Assembly (NCBI RefSeq): GCF_019393635.1
Contig: NC_057862.1
Span: 262,274,441 to 262,338,440, forward strand
Direction: 5' to 3'
From: Dromiciops gliroides
Lineage: Eukaryota > Chordata > Mammalia > Microbiotheria > Microbiotheriidae
Length of the DNA: 64,000 nt
The stretch's first letter is position 1; each line of letters opens with the position of its first letter. The notes beneath the pieces are model-generated. The model made no database searches. It worked only from the letters and a program-made list of their open reading frames with translations, and was not told where the DNA came from. A program made the translations under genes and the position numbers. Shown here piece after piece: positions 23,955 through 35,929 of this stretch.

Positions 23955-24145
23955 TTCCTGCTTCCTTATAAAAATTTTCATTTTTACCATTTCCTGGGGA
24001 TGGACCTCTGATTTTAACTATTCTGGCTGAGTGACAATATGAATAATGAATCTGTGACAAGCTGTTAATGGCTATTACTGTGTTAATGGAACCGTATTTA
24101 TTTACCTTTTCTCTCTCTCAGGTAACATTAAAAGTGGCTACTTTG

Positions 24146-24322
24146 GGGGGCACCTAGGTGGTGCAGTGGATAAAGCACCAGCCCTGGATTCAGGAGTACC
24201 TGAGTTCAAATCTGGCCTCAGACACTTGACACTTACTAGCTGTGTGACCCTGGGCAAGTCCCTTAACCCCCATTGCCCCGCAAAAAAACAAACAAGCAAA
24301 AAGCCAAACAAAAAAAAAAAAG
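24146..24322 (+). repeat. WSINE1-type SINE
   Basis: AAAAGTGGCTACTTT is duplicated on both sides. It pairs in inverted orientation with the copy at 23793-23954. Confidence 0.94.
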
Positions 24323-24766
24323 TGGCTACTTTAACCCAACATTGGTGACTTTAATGGTGAAGATTTCTAGTATTGTGACAAAATGGGAAGAGAGTTTTGG
24401 GAGAGGCATTTTTAACTTTAGATACACTTCATACACTAGTTTGGGGTGGAATTTGCAATGATTGTGGAATCAGGGAAATATAGACAGTGAGCACCCATAA
24501 AGATGGATGTTTGCCAAATATGAAAAACAAAACAAACACAAAAAACTTCAGTGTTATAGTGGTTCTTGGCTTTGTATCCCAAGCTGAACTATTCCATAAT
24601 TAGCAGCAGATCTTCAGTATCTGGCCACTTTATACCTTCCCTTCTTTCCTATTACTACAGAGATGACCAAGGAAAGATGCTGATCTGCTAGGCTGGAACA
24701 TCTTCTGTGGAGCTGGACATTCATTTCCCAGCCAGCTGAACTCCCCTGGATATCTGCATCAGTACT

Positions 24767-24935
24767 AGAGTGGTTTGCCTTTTCCTTCTCCAGCCGATTA
24801 AGGAAAACAAAGGTTAAGTGACTTGCTCAGGGTCACACAGCTAGTAATTGTCAAGTATCTGAGAAAGAATTTTGAATTCAGGTCTTCCTGACTCCAGGCC
24901 AAGCACTCTAGTCCCTAAGCCACCCAGCTGACTCT
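24767..24935 (-). repeat. Mar1-type SINE, reversed, partly deleted
   Basis: TAGAGTGGTTTGCCTTTTCC joins directly to GGTTAAGTGACTTGCTCAGG. Confidence 0.7.
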
Positions 24936-24975
24936 TAAACCACTAGCTAATGTGATTTTTTTTAAAAGAGGGGGA

Positions 24976-25126
24976 GGGGCAGCTAGGTGGTGCAGTGGAT
25001 AAAGCCCTGGCCCTGGATTTAGGAGTACTTGAGTTCAAATCCAGCCTCAGACACTTGACAGTTACTAGCTGTGTGACCCTGGGCAACTCACTTAACCCCC
25101 ATTGCCCCGCCAAAAAAAAAAAAAAG
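24976..25126 (+). repeat. WSINE1-type SINE
   Basis: Full body with duplication AAAAGAGGGGGAG and tail subtype CATTGCCCCGCC. Confidence 0.93.
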
Positions 25127-25134
25127 AGGGGGAG

Positions 25135-25470
25135 ATGAAATTACTGGTATCAAAAGTGAAAAGGAATTTCATAACAATGAAGAAAAGGAAATTATCAGAA
25201 TATATTTTGCCTGATTATGTACCAACAAAACTACTAACTAACAATGAAATAAACAAAATAAGAAAACACCCATATTAACAAAGAAATAGAAATTTTAAAT
25301 AATCAAATCTTAGAAAAATAAACAAGTTGAATTAGTTATAAATGAACATCCAAAGGAGAAAAATCCAAAACCAGATGGATTTATATGTGAATCCTATCAA
25401 ACATTTGAAGAACAATTAGTTCCAATTGTTCCAACTGCATAAACTGTTTGCAAAAAATAGGCCAAATATT
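25135..25470 (+). repeat. L1 ORF2 fragment
   Basis: AAACCAGATGGATTTATATGTGAATCC and nearby A-rich sequence match the region just before the L1 reverse transcriptase. Confidence 0.65.
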
Positions 25471-25479
25471 GATTTGAGA

Positions 25480-25880
25480 ACTGCTTGGTATGCTGGGATT
25501 TGTAAATTCAGAAAGACAAGAATTCCTTTGTGACACTGAAAAGGGGTTTCAAGTATCACCATTTTTGAACCAGAGTGGGAATTTGAGTCATCAATGAGAT
25601 TTGTAAAAGAGCCACATACAACCTGTGAAGAAGCAGCTCCAGGGGAAGGAATAGGGAGAAGGTATCTCCTGCCCAAGCTGGGATTTAACCAATCAAACTG
25701 AAAGAAAGGTTGAACTGCAGCAGAGAAGGAATAGATTAAGGTTGACCATTGAACCTTTGAAGACAGAGGACTTGGGCTGAGACCTCTTTAAAGACTGAAG
25801 GAAACTCCCAAACTATTTCCCCGACTATTCCTCCCAGTTCCTGCCCCAAGTAGATACTATAATAAGCTCTGCTTGCTTTG
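25480..25880 (+). mobile_element. LTR-like fossil, uncertain
   Basis: This is a repeat-like block ending ACTATAATAAGCTCTGCTTGC, with composition and poly(A)-like end resembling an LTR. I see no matching partner or internal region. The call is weak. Confidence 0.3.
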
Positions 25881-25885
25881 GGGAG

Positions 25886-26009
25886 GGGGGGCAGGGCAAT
25901 AAGGGTTAAATGACTTGCCTAGGGTCACAAAGCTAGTAAGTGTCAAGTGTCTGAACTGAGGTCCTTCTGAATCCAGGGCTGGTACTTTATCCACTGCACC
26001 ACCTGCCCC
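25886..26009 (-). repeat. WSINE1-type SINE, diverged
   Basis: Body with a short internal loss around the TTTGAACTCAGG motif, inserted in the LTR-like block. Confidence 0.85.
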
Positions 26010-26106
26010 GATTGCTTTTTTTTAACCCCATCATTTCCCATTTCCTAATCTTGTCTCAAATACAGGTCTATCCCCAAAGTCCTTTTAAACTATTAAAGAT
26101 TTCTGG

Positions 26107-26262
26107 GAGGGGGCAGCTAGGTGGCACAGTGGATAGAGAACCGGCCCTGGAGTCAGGAGTACCTGAGTTCAAATCCGGCCTCAGACACTTAACACTTACT
26201 AGCTGTGTGACCCTGGGCAAGTCACTTAACCCCAATTGCCTCACTTAAAAAAAAAAAAGATT
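26107..26262 (+). repeat. WSINE1-type SINE
   Basis: Full body with AAAGATTTCT on both sides and an A12 tail. Confidence 0.94.
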
Positions 26263-26559
26263 TCTAGGATGCCCTAGATAGAGAAGCTTGTAGCATTAGC
26301 TGGAAATGTACAAAAATTCAGATAAGGGGAGACAAACTTTGGTCTAAAAGTTAGGAATTTTCCTAACTGAGGACTCAGAAACATGATTGTACTACTAACT
26401 TTTTATCTTCTATAAACTCCATTAAACAAAATAGCTTCATTCCCTTTCCAAGCCATAGTTCTAAATCTAACTCCTGGACTTTGGCATCATGATTCATGCC
26501 TTCTCCTAGAGCTTTCTCACACGGAAACATCTCTCTCCACTGTGTCTACCCCCTTTGCA

Positions 26560-26770
26560 CACTGGCAAGGTCTTTCCAGGGCCTCTGTTTTGAGGACAGG
26601 CCCAGGCTAGCCATCCTTCATTCCCCTTCCAGACTTTGCCATGGTGACTCAGCTGCCTTCTTATTCTGAAATATCCCTTTGCCTTGCCAGCCCCCATTGG
26701 TGAGTGTCTTCCAGAGGTCTTCATTTTGGGGATAGCTTCAGGCTAGCCATGCTTTCTTCCCCTCCAAGCT
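26560..26770. repeat. Diverged tandem duplication of about 140 bp unit
   Basis: TTTCCAGGGCCTCTGTTTTGAGGACAGG...CAGGCTAGCCATCC recurs about 140 bp later as CTTCCAGAGGTCTTCATTTTGGGGATAG...CAGGCTAGCCATGC. The family is unknown. Confidence 0.5.
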
Positions 26771-26819
26771 GTGCTTCTGACTCTCTAGACACAAAGTCCC
26801 AGCATGGGTATCTTTTTCC

Positions 26820-27165
26820 CCTCCTCTCCCCACCCCGCTTTCTCAGTTTCCTTTTATGTATTATCTTCTTTCATTAGAAAGTAGGTTCAGGGGGGCAGCT
26901 AGGTGGCACAGGAGGACCTGAATTCAAATCCAGCCTCAGACACTTGACACTTAACTAGCTGTGTGACCCTGGGCAAGTCATTTAACCCTCACTGCCCTGC
27001 AAAAACAACCAAAAAGAACCAACCAAAAAATATTTTTAAAATATATTAAAAAAAAAAGAAAGTAAGTTCATTGATGGCAAGGATGACCTTTTTTTTTCCC
27101 CTTGCATTGGTATCCCCAGTTTTTAGCACCAAGCCTGACACTTTGTAAATACCTAATCTATGTTT
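26820..27165 (+). repeat. L2 3' end, split by a SINE
   Basis: ATCTTCTTTCATTAGAAAGTAGGTTC resumes after the SINE as AGAAAGTAAGTTCATTGATGG and ends in a decayed L2 tail. Confidence 0.6.
26890..27060 (+). repeat. WSINE1-type SINE with a head deletion
   Basis: GGCACA joins directly to GGAGGACCTGAATTC, losing about 25 bp. AGAAAGTAGGTTCA / AGAAAGTAAGTTCA is the duplication. Confidence 0.9.
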
Positions 27166-27479
27166 GTCTCTGCCCACAGAAGAGGGCCATTATATTGTTC
27201 CTAGTTTTAAAAGGGTGATAACTGTACTGGGCTGCCACTTCTGGGAGGAGTAGGCAAGGAGGTGATGGAATTGTCTAATAGAAGATTGTACTCTAATCCA
27301 CCTCCCTTAGAAGAGATTGGCAAGGCCTGAGAAGGATTCACCTTTGCTCCTCTCCGGCATGGAGGAGAAAGCAGAAAGGATTAATCATCTGTCAGCCAAC
27401 TCTAAACTGCACAGTGACACCCACCAATCAATCCTTCGGAAAAGATTCCTTCTATGAAATAAATATGGTCTTGATAACT

Positions 27480-27725
27480 AAATAAAGAAGAGAAAAGAGA
27501 GAAAGAAAACTACAGACCAATACTGGCACAAAATTATTAAATAAAATATTAGCTGAAAGACTATGGTAACATCAAAAAGTTTGTATATTTCAGACAAGTT
27601 TGATTTAAACCAGAAACAAAGAGTTGGTTCAATATTAAGAGAACCATTAACATGATAGACCAACTACATAAACAATTACAAAAACATATTAACAAAAAAA
27701 ATTTAATCCTATTATATATTAAGAG
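27480..27725 (+). repeat. L1 ORF2 fragment
   Basis: GAAAACTACAGACCAATACTGGC (reverse-transcriptase region) and GTTCAATATTAAGAGAACCATT are L1 signatures, in the same orientation as the fragment at 25135. Confidence 0.7.
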
Positions 27726-27782
27726 ATGCAGAAAAAGCTAAAACACTTATTTTGGCTAAAACACACAAAACGTATAGGAATA

Positions 27783-27945
27783 GGGCGGCTAGGTGGTGCA
27801 GTGGATAAAGCACCGGCCCTGGATTCAGGAGTACCTGAGTTCAAATCCGGCCTCAGACACTTGACACTTACTAGCTGTGTGACCCTGGGCAAGTCACTTA
27901 ACCCCCATTGCCCTGCAAAAACAAAAACAAAACAAAAAAAAGTAT
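27783..27945 (+). repeat. WSINE1-type SINE
   Basis: Full body with GTATAGGAATA duplicated. Tail AAAACAAAAACAAAAC. Confidence 0.94.
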
Positions 27946-28221
27946 AGGAATAAATGAACCTTTCCTTAATATGGTAGAACTGTCCTACCAAATGAGAGCA
28001 ATACAAACCAAATGAGATTAATCTAATTGGTCTTTAGACCATTATACTTATTACACTTAAGGAAGATAACACATTTCTAGTTACATATTTAGCTAAAAGT
28101 TAAGCTAAGTTTCTTCTATAGGGTTTTCAGAATTCCAGCTACTGGCAGCAATCTTAAAATGAAATGGAACTCTCTACTGCACATTGTCAATGCCCTTGTA
28201 TAAACTGTATTTTATTTGAAT

Positions 28222-28454
28222 ATCCTGTTGTTCAGTCATGTCCAGCTCTTTGTGACCCCATTTGGAGTTTTCTTGGCAATGATACTAGAGTGACTTGCCA
28301 TTTCCTTTTCCAGATCATTGCATAGATGAGAAAACTGAAGTAAATAGGATTAAGTGATTAACCCAGAGTAACACAGCTAGTAAGTGTCTGAGGCAACATT
28401 GGAACTCATGTTCCTGGCCTGGTGCTCTATTCATTGCATGACCTAGCTGCCCTT
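28222..28454 (-). repeat. Mar1-type SINE, reversed
   Basis: GTTCAGTCATGTCCAGCTCTTTGTGACCCC through ACCTAGCTGCCC. Confidence 0.8.
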
Positions 28455-28639
28455 GAATATCTTAGTTCTTAGCAATAAGTTATTATAGCTGTCAGTTTAT
28501 AATAGAACTACCTTATTAAGCCTTTTTGCCTATTCTTTTTGTTTTGAAAAGCATAACCATCCAGAAAGTCATGTTCCAATCCTGGGTTTCATCCCACCAA
28601 AATTAAATGTTGCCTCCTTGCATTATTATCTCTAGATCT

Positions 28640-29310
28640 TCTTGTGGACAAATATAGAGCATTTAAGTATAACATTTGGGGGCATGGATTTTTGTTATTG
28701 CATCCTTTCTTGGATTTTATTTTTGTGAAAATTAGAGTGTTGAACTTATTATTCTTTCTGCATTGTAGCTACTTTTGATGGTATCTATCTTGGTGTCTCA
28801 AAAATAGGCATTTTTCTCCCTCTCAATCCTTTCTAGTTTAAAGCTCTTTTGATTAGTTTTTCCAAGGCATTTCCAAAATACATTCTTACAAACTTTTGTT
28901 AGGTTCACTCTGTCAGTGGTCAGAAGTCTGTCATCCCTATATTTTAAACCGTGGTCCAGAAATTTAAGAGATGATATTTATCTATTCATTTCTCAAATTA
29001 GTTTCTTGCTCTTTGACTTTGTTTCTTGCCTTTGTAAGTCTCTTGCCACCAGTGGTTTGCAGTAAGGAAAATAAAGCCCTTGCCCCTATAATAGTCTTTG
29101 GTTTCTTGCTCAAATTTTTATAATCTTTCACAATATTTCTTAGGTTGTTCCTGGCAGGATTATTTATGCTCATGTGAATGACCAAAAGTAGATAATAGAA
29201 ATCTATTTTGATAAGTTTCAAGAGATTCTCAGTTATTTCTGTGATATATTCCTTGAGAAGACAACAGACCTCTCAATTGTTATCAGAAACACAAACGGGG
29301 AATCACTAAC
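28640..29310 (-). repeat. CR1/L3 LINE ORF1 (esterase-like) fragment
   Basis: The minus frame 28982-29221 (79 aa) contains NNPARNNLRNIVKDYKNLSK and GARALFSLLQTTGGKR. This order resembles the SGNH-hydrolase-like ORF1 of CR1/L3 elements (HxGTNDI...GARVVFSSILPVGG). The downstream frame has DDRLLTTDRVNLTK. It is heavily decayed. Confidence 0.55.
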
Positions 29311-29570
29311 GACATGTGTATTTTTCTTCTTCTGAATCTTGCTAGATGATATCTTGTTTTATATCTTCTGTGACTCTACTGTCTTATTCCTCAGATAAAA
29401 AACACCTGCTTCTTCCTCAGAACATCCAGCTCCATTGGGAAACATCTACCTAGAGAAGCAGTCATTACAAAGAACAGGAATGGCTCCCTCTAGAATAGTT
29501 TATGCCAGATAGACCTAATGTTCTTTTTTAAGCTAAACTTGTAGATAAGAGGAAAGCTGCACATACAGTT

Positions 29571-29990
29571 TACTGTGAGAATCAGAGTGCCACCTCCCTG
29601 CTGAGAAAGACATTGTGAGAACCAGGGCAGCGCTGCCCTGAGGAGAAAGCAAGCGTGTGACTAGCATCTGGAAGTTACATCTATTCATAGAAACGCCTGT
29701 AAGTCATGTCAATCAATGCTACCAGCCAATTTTCTTGGTGCTGTATGTAGGGACCACACTTGGGTGAGCCTGCAGGGAGCTTCCACTCCAGAGAACAGGG
29801 ATCTGTCTTTCCATTGGAGGTCCCGGTAGGAGCAGCAGGTGCAGGGAGCTAGGGTCTTTCCTTCTGAACTCCATGTGTTCTCTTTAATAATTTAATAATA
29901 AATAAATGCTTAATGCCCCAAAGACTGGTGCTATGAGTTTCTAATTTAAGGTGACCATACATTAGATTTTTAGACATCACAATTAGACTT
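29571..29990 (+). mobile_element. Probable solo LTR fossil
   Basis: TGTGAGAATC near the left end, a GC-rich middle and TAATAATAAATAAATGCTTAA near the right resemble an LTR with its poly(A) signal. No internal retroviral region is seen. Family and exact ends are uncertain. Confidence 0.4.
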
Positions 29991-30261
29991 TAAACTTCAC
30001 ATGACCAAGATTTTAGAAAAATTTTTGGTAAGCCATATCATAATATTCTTGGGAAAATCTGAAGTAGTTTTAAAAATAAATTTCTTAGGTCATTTGGTAG
30101 AGGAGAAGGAGCTGAAAAGGAGGTGTGCTCTCTCCCCTTATCTAAATCATATATAATGTAAACCTTGCAGAGCTTGGACAGGAGAGGATTTCTAAGCATT
30201 GCTCATAAAGACCAGGGCTACATAGAAACTCAAATACAAATATAGGAGTCAAGAGGAGGAA

Positions 30262-30420
30262 GGTGGTGCAATGATAGAGTGCTGGGCCTGAAGTCAGGAA
30301 GACTCCTCTGCCTGCGTTCAAATCTGGCCTCAGATACTTACTAGCTGTGTGATCCTGGGCAAGTCACTTTACATTGTTTGCCTCAGTTCCTCATCTGTGA
30401 ATAAATTGGAGGGGAGGGGA
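30262..30420 (+). repeat. Mar1/WSINE-type SINE, partial
   Basis: GTGGTGCAATGATAGAGTGC through CCTCATCTGTGAATAAATTGG, just upstream of the CDKN3 CpG-rich region. Confidence 0.75.
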
Positions 30421-30599
30421 GGCGATGGAGCTGGCTTCCGTCCGCCAGCTATTTGCAAAACACAGAGATTGAAGTTATATTGTTGAGTTAGAACGCGGCA
30501 AATGAAATTGCTTTCAATCTATCGCGTGGGGTAAAAAACTACCCTCCCACAAAAAAAGACTCCAAAAAAAAAAAGAAAAGACTCCAAGATCCAATCGGG

Positions 30600-30903
30600 A
30601 CTTTGGCCCTGCACCAGTATTTCATGCTTAGCCAATAGGCGCTCAGGCAGCAACTACTCCCGCGCGTCTTTCAAAGGACGAGGGGTAACCAATGAGCAGT
30701 TGGAGGCGGAGCCTGACGAGAGAGCAGGGAGGTAAAATAAAGCTGGGGCGTCTGATTGGCTACCGGGACATGCCTTTTCCCCGCCTCACAGAAGGAAGGT
30801 ACCAATGAGCTCTGGGAAAGCGGGAGAAGGCGGACCCTCCAAGGGAAAGGAGCTGAAACTACGTGCCTGAAGTCGGGCTACCGACCGCCTCGCTGTGAAG
30901 GTG
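30600..30903 (+). promoter_or_regulatory. CDKN3 promoter with four CCAAT boxes
   Basis: This GC-rich, CpG-containing region lies upstream of the CDKN3 start. CCAAT boxes are at 30632-30636, 30689-30693, 30755-30759 (reverse) and 30802-30806. Repeated NF-Y boxes are typical of late-cell-cycle genes. A TTTGAA (reverse of 30670-30675), the CHR core, lies 33 bp after the first CCAAT box. Its role is inference, because CHR elements usually sit nearer the start site. There is no convincing TATA box. Confidence 0.6.
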
Positions 30904-30912
30904 ATGAAGGTG
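30904..30912 (+). CDS. CDKN3: CDKN3 coding exon 1 (three codons)
   Basis: ATG AAG GTG precedes the donor GTGAGT. Only Met-Lys-Val is coded here, matching the human start Met-Lys-Pro in position. The alternative donor three bases earlier (GTGGTG) is a poorer match. Confidence 0.85.
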
Positions 30913-33900
30913 GTGAGTCTGGTAGCCACGGGGCGGGGATCTGGAGAGACTAAGCCCGCACCACTTGGCTGATTGGCCGCCTGGGCGCTCCTCAGGTCCG
31001 GGGACCTGGTTGTAGTTTCTCCCCTCTTTCCTTCACCCCCCGGGTTGGGGAGTAGGCAGGGGAGGGCCCTTGACCCGCCGCTCTCCCTCCAGCTTCACAC
31101 CAAGCTTACTGTCTGCTCGCCCCGCAGGCAGCTTGGTGGAGGACCCCGCCCGGGCTGCGCGGATGGGAGCATTCCCCGGCCACGGGGACTTGTTCCTGGG
31201 GTAGAGGCCCAGGGCCAGGAATGGGGCGGGGCTCCTGAGGTGGGTAGGGGTTGGGAGTGGGGCAGCCGCAGCACGAGGGCGGGGCCCGGGGAGAGGGGGA
31301 AACAACCCTTCCCCCAGCTCCCACCTTCAGCTTGGATGGTCAGGGCTTTGACTTATTGTATTAGAGTATCCGTTTCACTTAAGGCTTTAAAAGTTATCTT
31401 TGAGAAATCCTACCCTAGAGATCATTTGCATAGTTGAAGTTGTTCAGCAGCTAGTGAAAAGGGGCAGAGGTCCAAGCAGACCCAATCACCTTGTGCATCT
31501 TGAGGGCTCAGTTAACAGCCACTTGTGATACCTGGAGTGTGATGATGCTTTGTCAGCATCCCTGGAGCTGTCCAACTCATTTCCTAGGTCCATGCCCAGA
31601 ATACCTACCTAGGGCAGTTGCCTTCTTTTCAGTTTAATGTTACTTTTAAGGACCTCTGAGCAATAACATTTAAACATTAATTTTTATTAAGCTCTTGCTA
31701 CAGGACTGCCCCTTTTGTAAGCGCATACACTTATCACTTTGGTATGACTGGTTTCTTTTGAAGCCCAGTACAATGCAGACGAGTGAGTTTGACTCATCAG
31801 ATGAAGAGCCAGTTGAAAATGAACAGACTCCATTTCAGGTATCATGGTAAGTTGTATAATTCATTAAAGAAAAGCCTTTTTTTTGTTAAGAACATGCTGT
31901 TAAGATTTGAACATGTGACTTAGTAGTAGACAGAATGGGGAACTCGGAGTCAGGAGAAACCTGGTTTAAATCCTGCCTCTGACCTTGAGCAGGAATCATT
32001 TAACCTCTCTGAGCTTCATTTCCAAATCTAAAAAGTTTACAATACCTGTGGTACTTACTCTCAGGACTCTTCTGAGGGTCAAATGAGAATGGGTAAAATG
32101 ATTGGCAATTCTTAAAAATCCTAGCTATCTTATTAACACTTTGGAAGTACAATGTAATTTGCAACAACTGATAATATGCACTGCTTGGAAAAAAACAAAC
32201 ACCCTTCATTTACCTCCTATTTTTTAACTTATAAAAAATAAATTAGAACCATATAGCAAATAAGGAACTTGATAATTATCATTATCTTGGTACAATCCAA
32301 ATGTTTTGATTATTCAGCCATCAAAGATTCTGGCTGAAATAAAAGAACCTGAAATTTACCAATTTATCATTACTAGAAGCCTGGGTTTTTCCAAAGTTAT
32401 GTCAGTTGAAATAAACTCTAGCAGGTCCCAAACCATGCTGGAAAATTCAAGCATAAGCCCAACAATATATTGGGCTATTGCTGTTGTCTGAGACAGGTAC
32501 CACAGTACCTTAAGACCAGCTACATAGACAGGGGTTGTGCTGTGCATGGGAGAAAAATATATAAATGACATCAAATTTTATCTCTTTCAATTCATCCACA
32601 TCTTTTGTATTACTCAGAACCATAGTCAGAACTGGTGGTTGGCAAGGATCAGAGCTACCAGAAAATTCTGCTCTCTGTGGCATATAGGTATTTAGTTTTG
32701 TGATAGATCTCTTATGTAAAGTCTCCAGTTGATAGCATCAATATAGGAGGCTGCTGAATGGAACTGGAGGAAAACTCATAGTTGTACTAATTGTGTGTGA
32801 TAAATTATATGTTATAAATTCATGTTATCCTGTTTTAACTGAGCCCTCAGTATAGTAAGGCTGATCTTTTATTTCATCCTAGCTGATTCCCCATGATTTT
32901 CCCCTCACAGTATCTTCTCTTCTCTCTTCAAACCTTCTACACTTTCCTCTCTCCCCACTCTCTGATCTGAAAAACTCAATTATTATTTTATTGAAACAAC
33001 TGAGGCTATTATCTTTTTCTATCTCATAAAAAGTATCCATCTTGTCAAGACCTATGCATATATTTGACTCTATTCCCTTGTTTAGCATATTGCAGTCTCT
33101 TTCAGCCCCTCTTTCTCCAGACTTCAACCCTTCCCTATCAGTTCCTTCCCTGATACATTCAAATATGCTCCTGGGCTCCCCAGTCCTTAAAAAACCGTCA
33201 GTAGGCCCTCATGCTATCATTCTCTAACTCTTCTCCTTTTATCAGCTAAACTCTTTGAAAAGGCTGTCTGTACATTTCCTCTTCTCTCATTCATTCCTCA
33301 TCAACATTTTGCAATCTAGCTTCTAACCTCATCATTCTACTGAAACTGCTCCCTCCAAAGTTTCCAGTGATCTCTTAATTGCCAAAGCTCATGGCCTTTT
33401 TTCAGTCCTAATTCTTCTTGACTTTTCTTCTGTATCTGATACTATTGACCATCCTTTATTTTATTCTGGATACCCTCTTTTCTCTGGGGTTTCACACTAC
33501 CACTCTCTCCTGTTTTTCTTATTTGTTTCAAAGCTCCTTCTTGGTCTCCTTTGCTGGCTCATTACCATTATCACACCTCCTAACTGTATAAATATCACCA
33601 TGGTTTGAGCCTAGGCCTTATTTGCTCTCTCTTATATCCTCTCATTAGCAAGCCCTAGATTTTTCTGTATCAATAAAGTCATTATTTTTCCTCGCAAATC
33701 CACTCCTATTATAAACTTTTTATTTCTGTTGAAGGCACAAACATTCTTCCAGTCTCCCAGGTTCATATCCTTGGCATTATCCTAGACTCTTCACTCTCCC
33801 TCCCACCACATATCCAATCAGTTGCCAAATTTTGCCATTTTATCTCTACAACATCTCTTGTAATCAACCCTTTGTCTCCATTTACTAAGCTTTCACCTTG

Positions 33901-35898
33901 TTTCAAGTCCTTTAACTATCCCCTAATGTCTAAAATATCTTCCCTGCTCCAGCCTATCCTACACATTGCTGCCAAAATAATTTTTTTTTTAAGTTCACAT
34001 CTGACTGTGTCACTTTCCTACTTAACGAACTCCAGGGATTCCCTGTTGTCGCTAGGGTAAAATAGAAACTACTCTGTTTAGTTTTTTTTTTTAATTTTGT
34101 TTGTTTGTTTGTTTTTGTGGGGCAGTGGGGGTTAAGTGACTTGCTCAGGGTCACACAGCTAGTAAGTGTCAAGTGTCTGAGGCTGGATTTGAACTTAGGT
34201 ACTCCTGAATCCAGGGCTGGTGCTTTATCCACTGTGCCCACCTAGCTGCCCCTCTGTTTAGCTTTTAAAGGCCTTCATAAGCCATCCGTGATCTGTCTTT
34301 TTCAGACTCATTGGATATTTCTTCTGAGCAAACCAGCCACCTTTCTAGTTTCCCACACATAGCACTTCATCTTCTATCTCTGTGCTTTTATCTTGGCTGT
34401 GCCCCTATGCCTGGGATTCATTCTCTCCTCAACTCCCCAGAACCTAACAAAATACCTGACACATAACAAGTGCTTAATAAATGCTTTTTTGATTGAACAC
34501 AATTTTCAAACTATGCCTAGGAAGCATAAATACCTTGTCTTGGATCTCCTTAGGTTCTGTTAGCAATAAGATGACATAGTCTATATGGTATATGTAAAGC
34601 CTTTGTAGGATAGCTAGGTGATACAGTGGATAAAGTCCTGAGGCTGGAGTCAGGAAGACTTGAGTTCATATCTGGCCTCAAGACAACTTACTAGTTGTGT
34701 GACCCTGGGAAAGTCACTTAACCCTTTTTTCCCTCAGTTTCCTCATCTGAAAAATGAGCCTGAGAAGGAACTGGCAAACCACTCCAGTATCTTTACCAAG
34801 AAAACCCCAAAAGGGATCAGAGTCAGATACAACTGAAACTTAACAATAAAACCTTTGCAAACCATGTTACAAGAAAAACCTATTTATAACAAATACAGCA
34901 AAGAAGGGATCCTATATTAAAACCTATACAAATGCAAAATATACTAATAGTGCTTTGATATTGTTATAGCTGGTTCTCTACAATCATCAGTCCTATCAAA
35001 CAAATGCTTTCTTTAGTCCCTTTCCATAGTCCCCACTTTACTTGTGAAAGCACCGTGGTGGTGTAGAAAAAGAAGTAAAAAAAAGTTGATCTTCTTTTGA
35101 CTTACTCTCAAGTAGCAATTAACTTTCAACTCAAATAGTATCTTCAAATGTCCTAATTATCTAAAACAAATTCCACTCCAATTCCTAATATATCCACAAA
35201 AACAAAATATCCCCTAAAAGCCAGGAGCTAAGAAGAGATAGGTACATTATATCTCCCATTTCCCCACTTGATCTTTAGTTTTTCTTACTTATTTGAAGTG
35301 GACAGGCTATACATTAGTTGCTAATGATAACTACATGCCTATATCCTACACACTGAGGAGAACATAATATTCAGGTATTAAAAAGAAGTAAATTGATAAG
35401 TGCTTGCTGTACTTATGTGTTTTGTGCTGGTTATAAATGGTATAAATTATTAAAGTCATAAGACTAATTTTTTAAAAATGCTTTTTAAAAATTTTTTTAA
35501 AATGCTTTAAAAAGTATAGAATGCTTAATGGCTCTAGACTTTGGATATGATTAACCTGTGGATTATTTATATTTTTATCTGCATGCTCTAATATAGAAAT
35601 TTAAATTGTAAATATTTCTAACAATAACAGCCAACAATTTTTATTTCTTTTTAGGCTACCCTTATCCCTTGTGAATTGTTCTCAGTTTCTAGGTTTATGT
35701 TCTCTTCCAGGTGGGTTAGATTTCTACTGATACCATTAAAGCAGTTTTCCATGATTAGTTAATCTTTATTGGTTATTCACCACATCAAAAACACTGGAGG
35801 AATTTTATATGTAGTAACTCTGCTGTTATCTAGAGAGCTATATAAGTATGTTTATTTTGAGGAATTGAAGTGATAGGGGGATAATGAGAGACTACATA

Positions 35899-35929
<31 letters not shown>

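Noticed and set aside
30973-31437. 154-aa frame after CDKN3 exon 1
   Set aside because: It lies in the GC-rich first intron, is proline/glycine-rich and has no recognisable domain.
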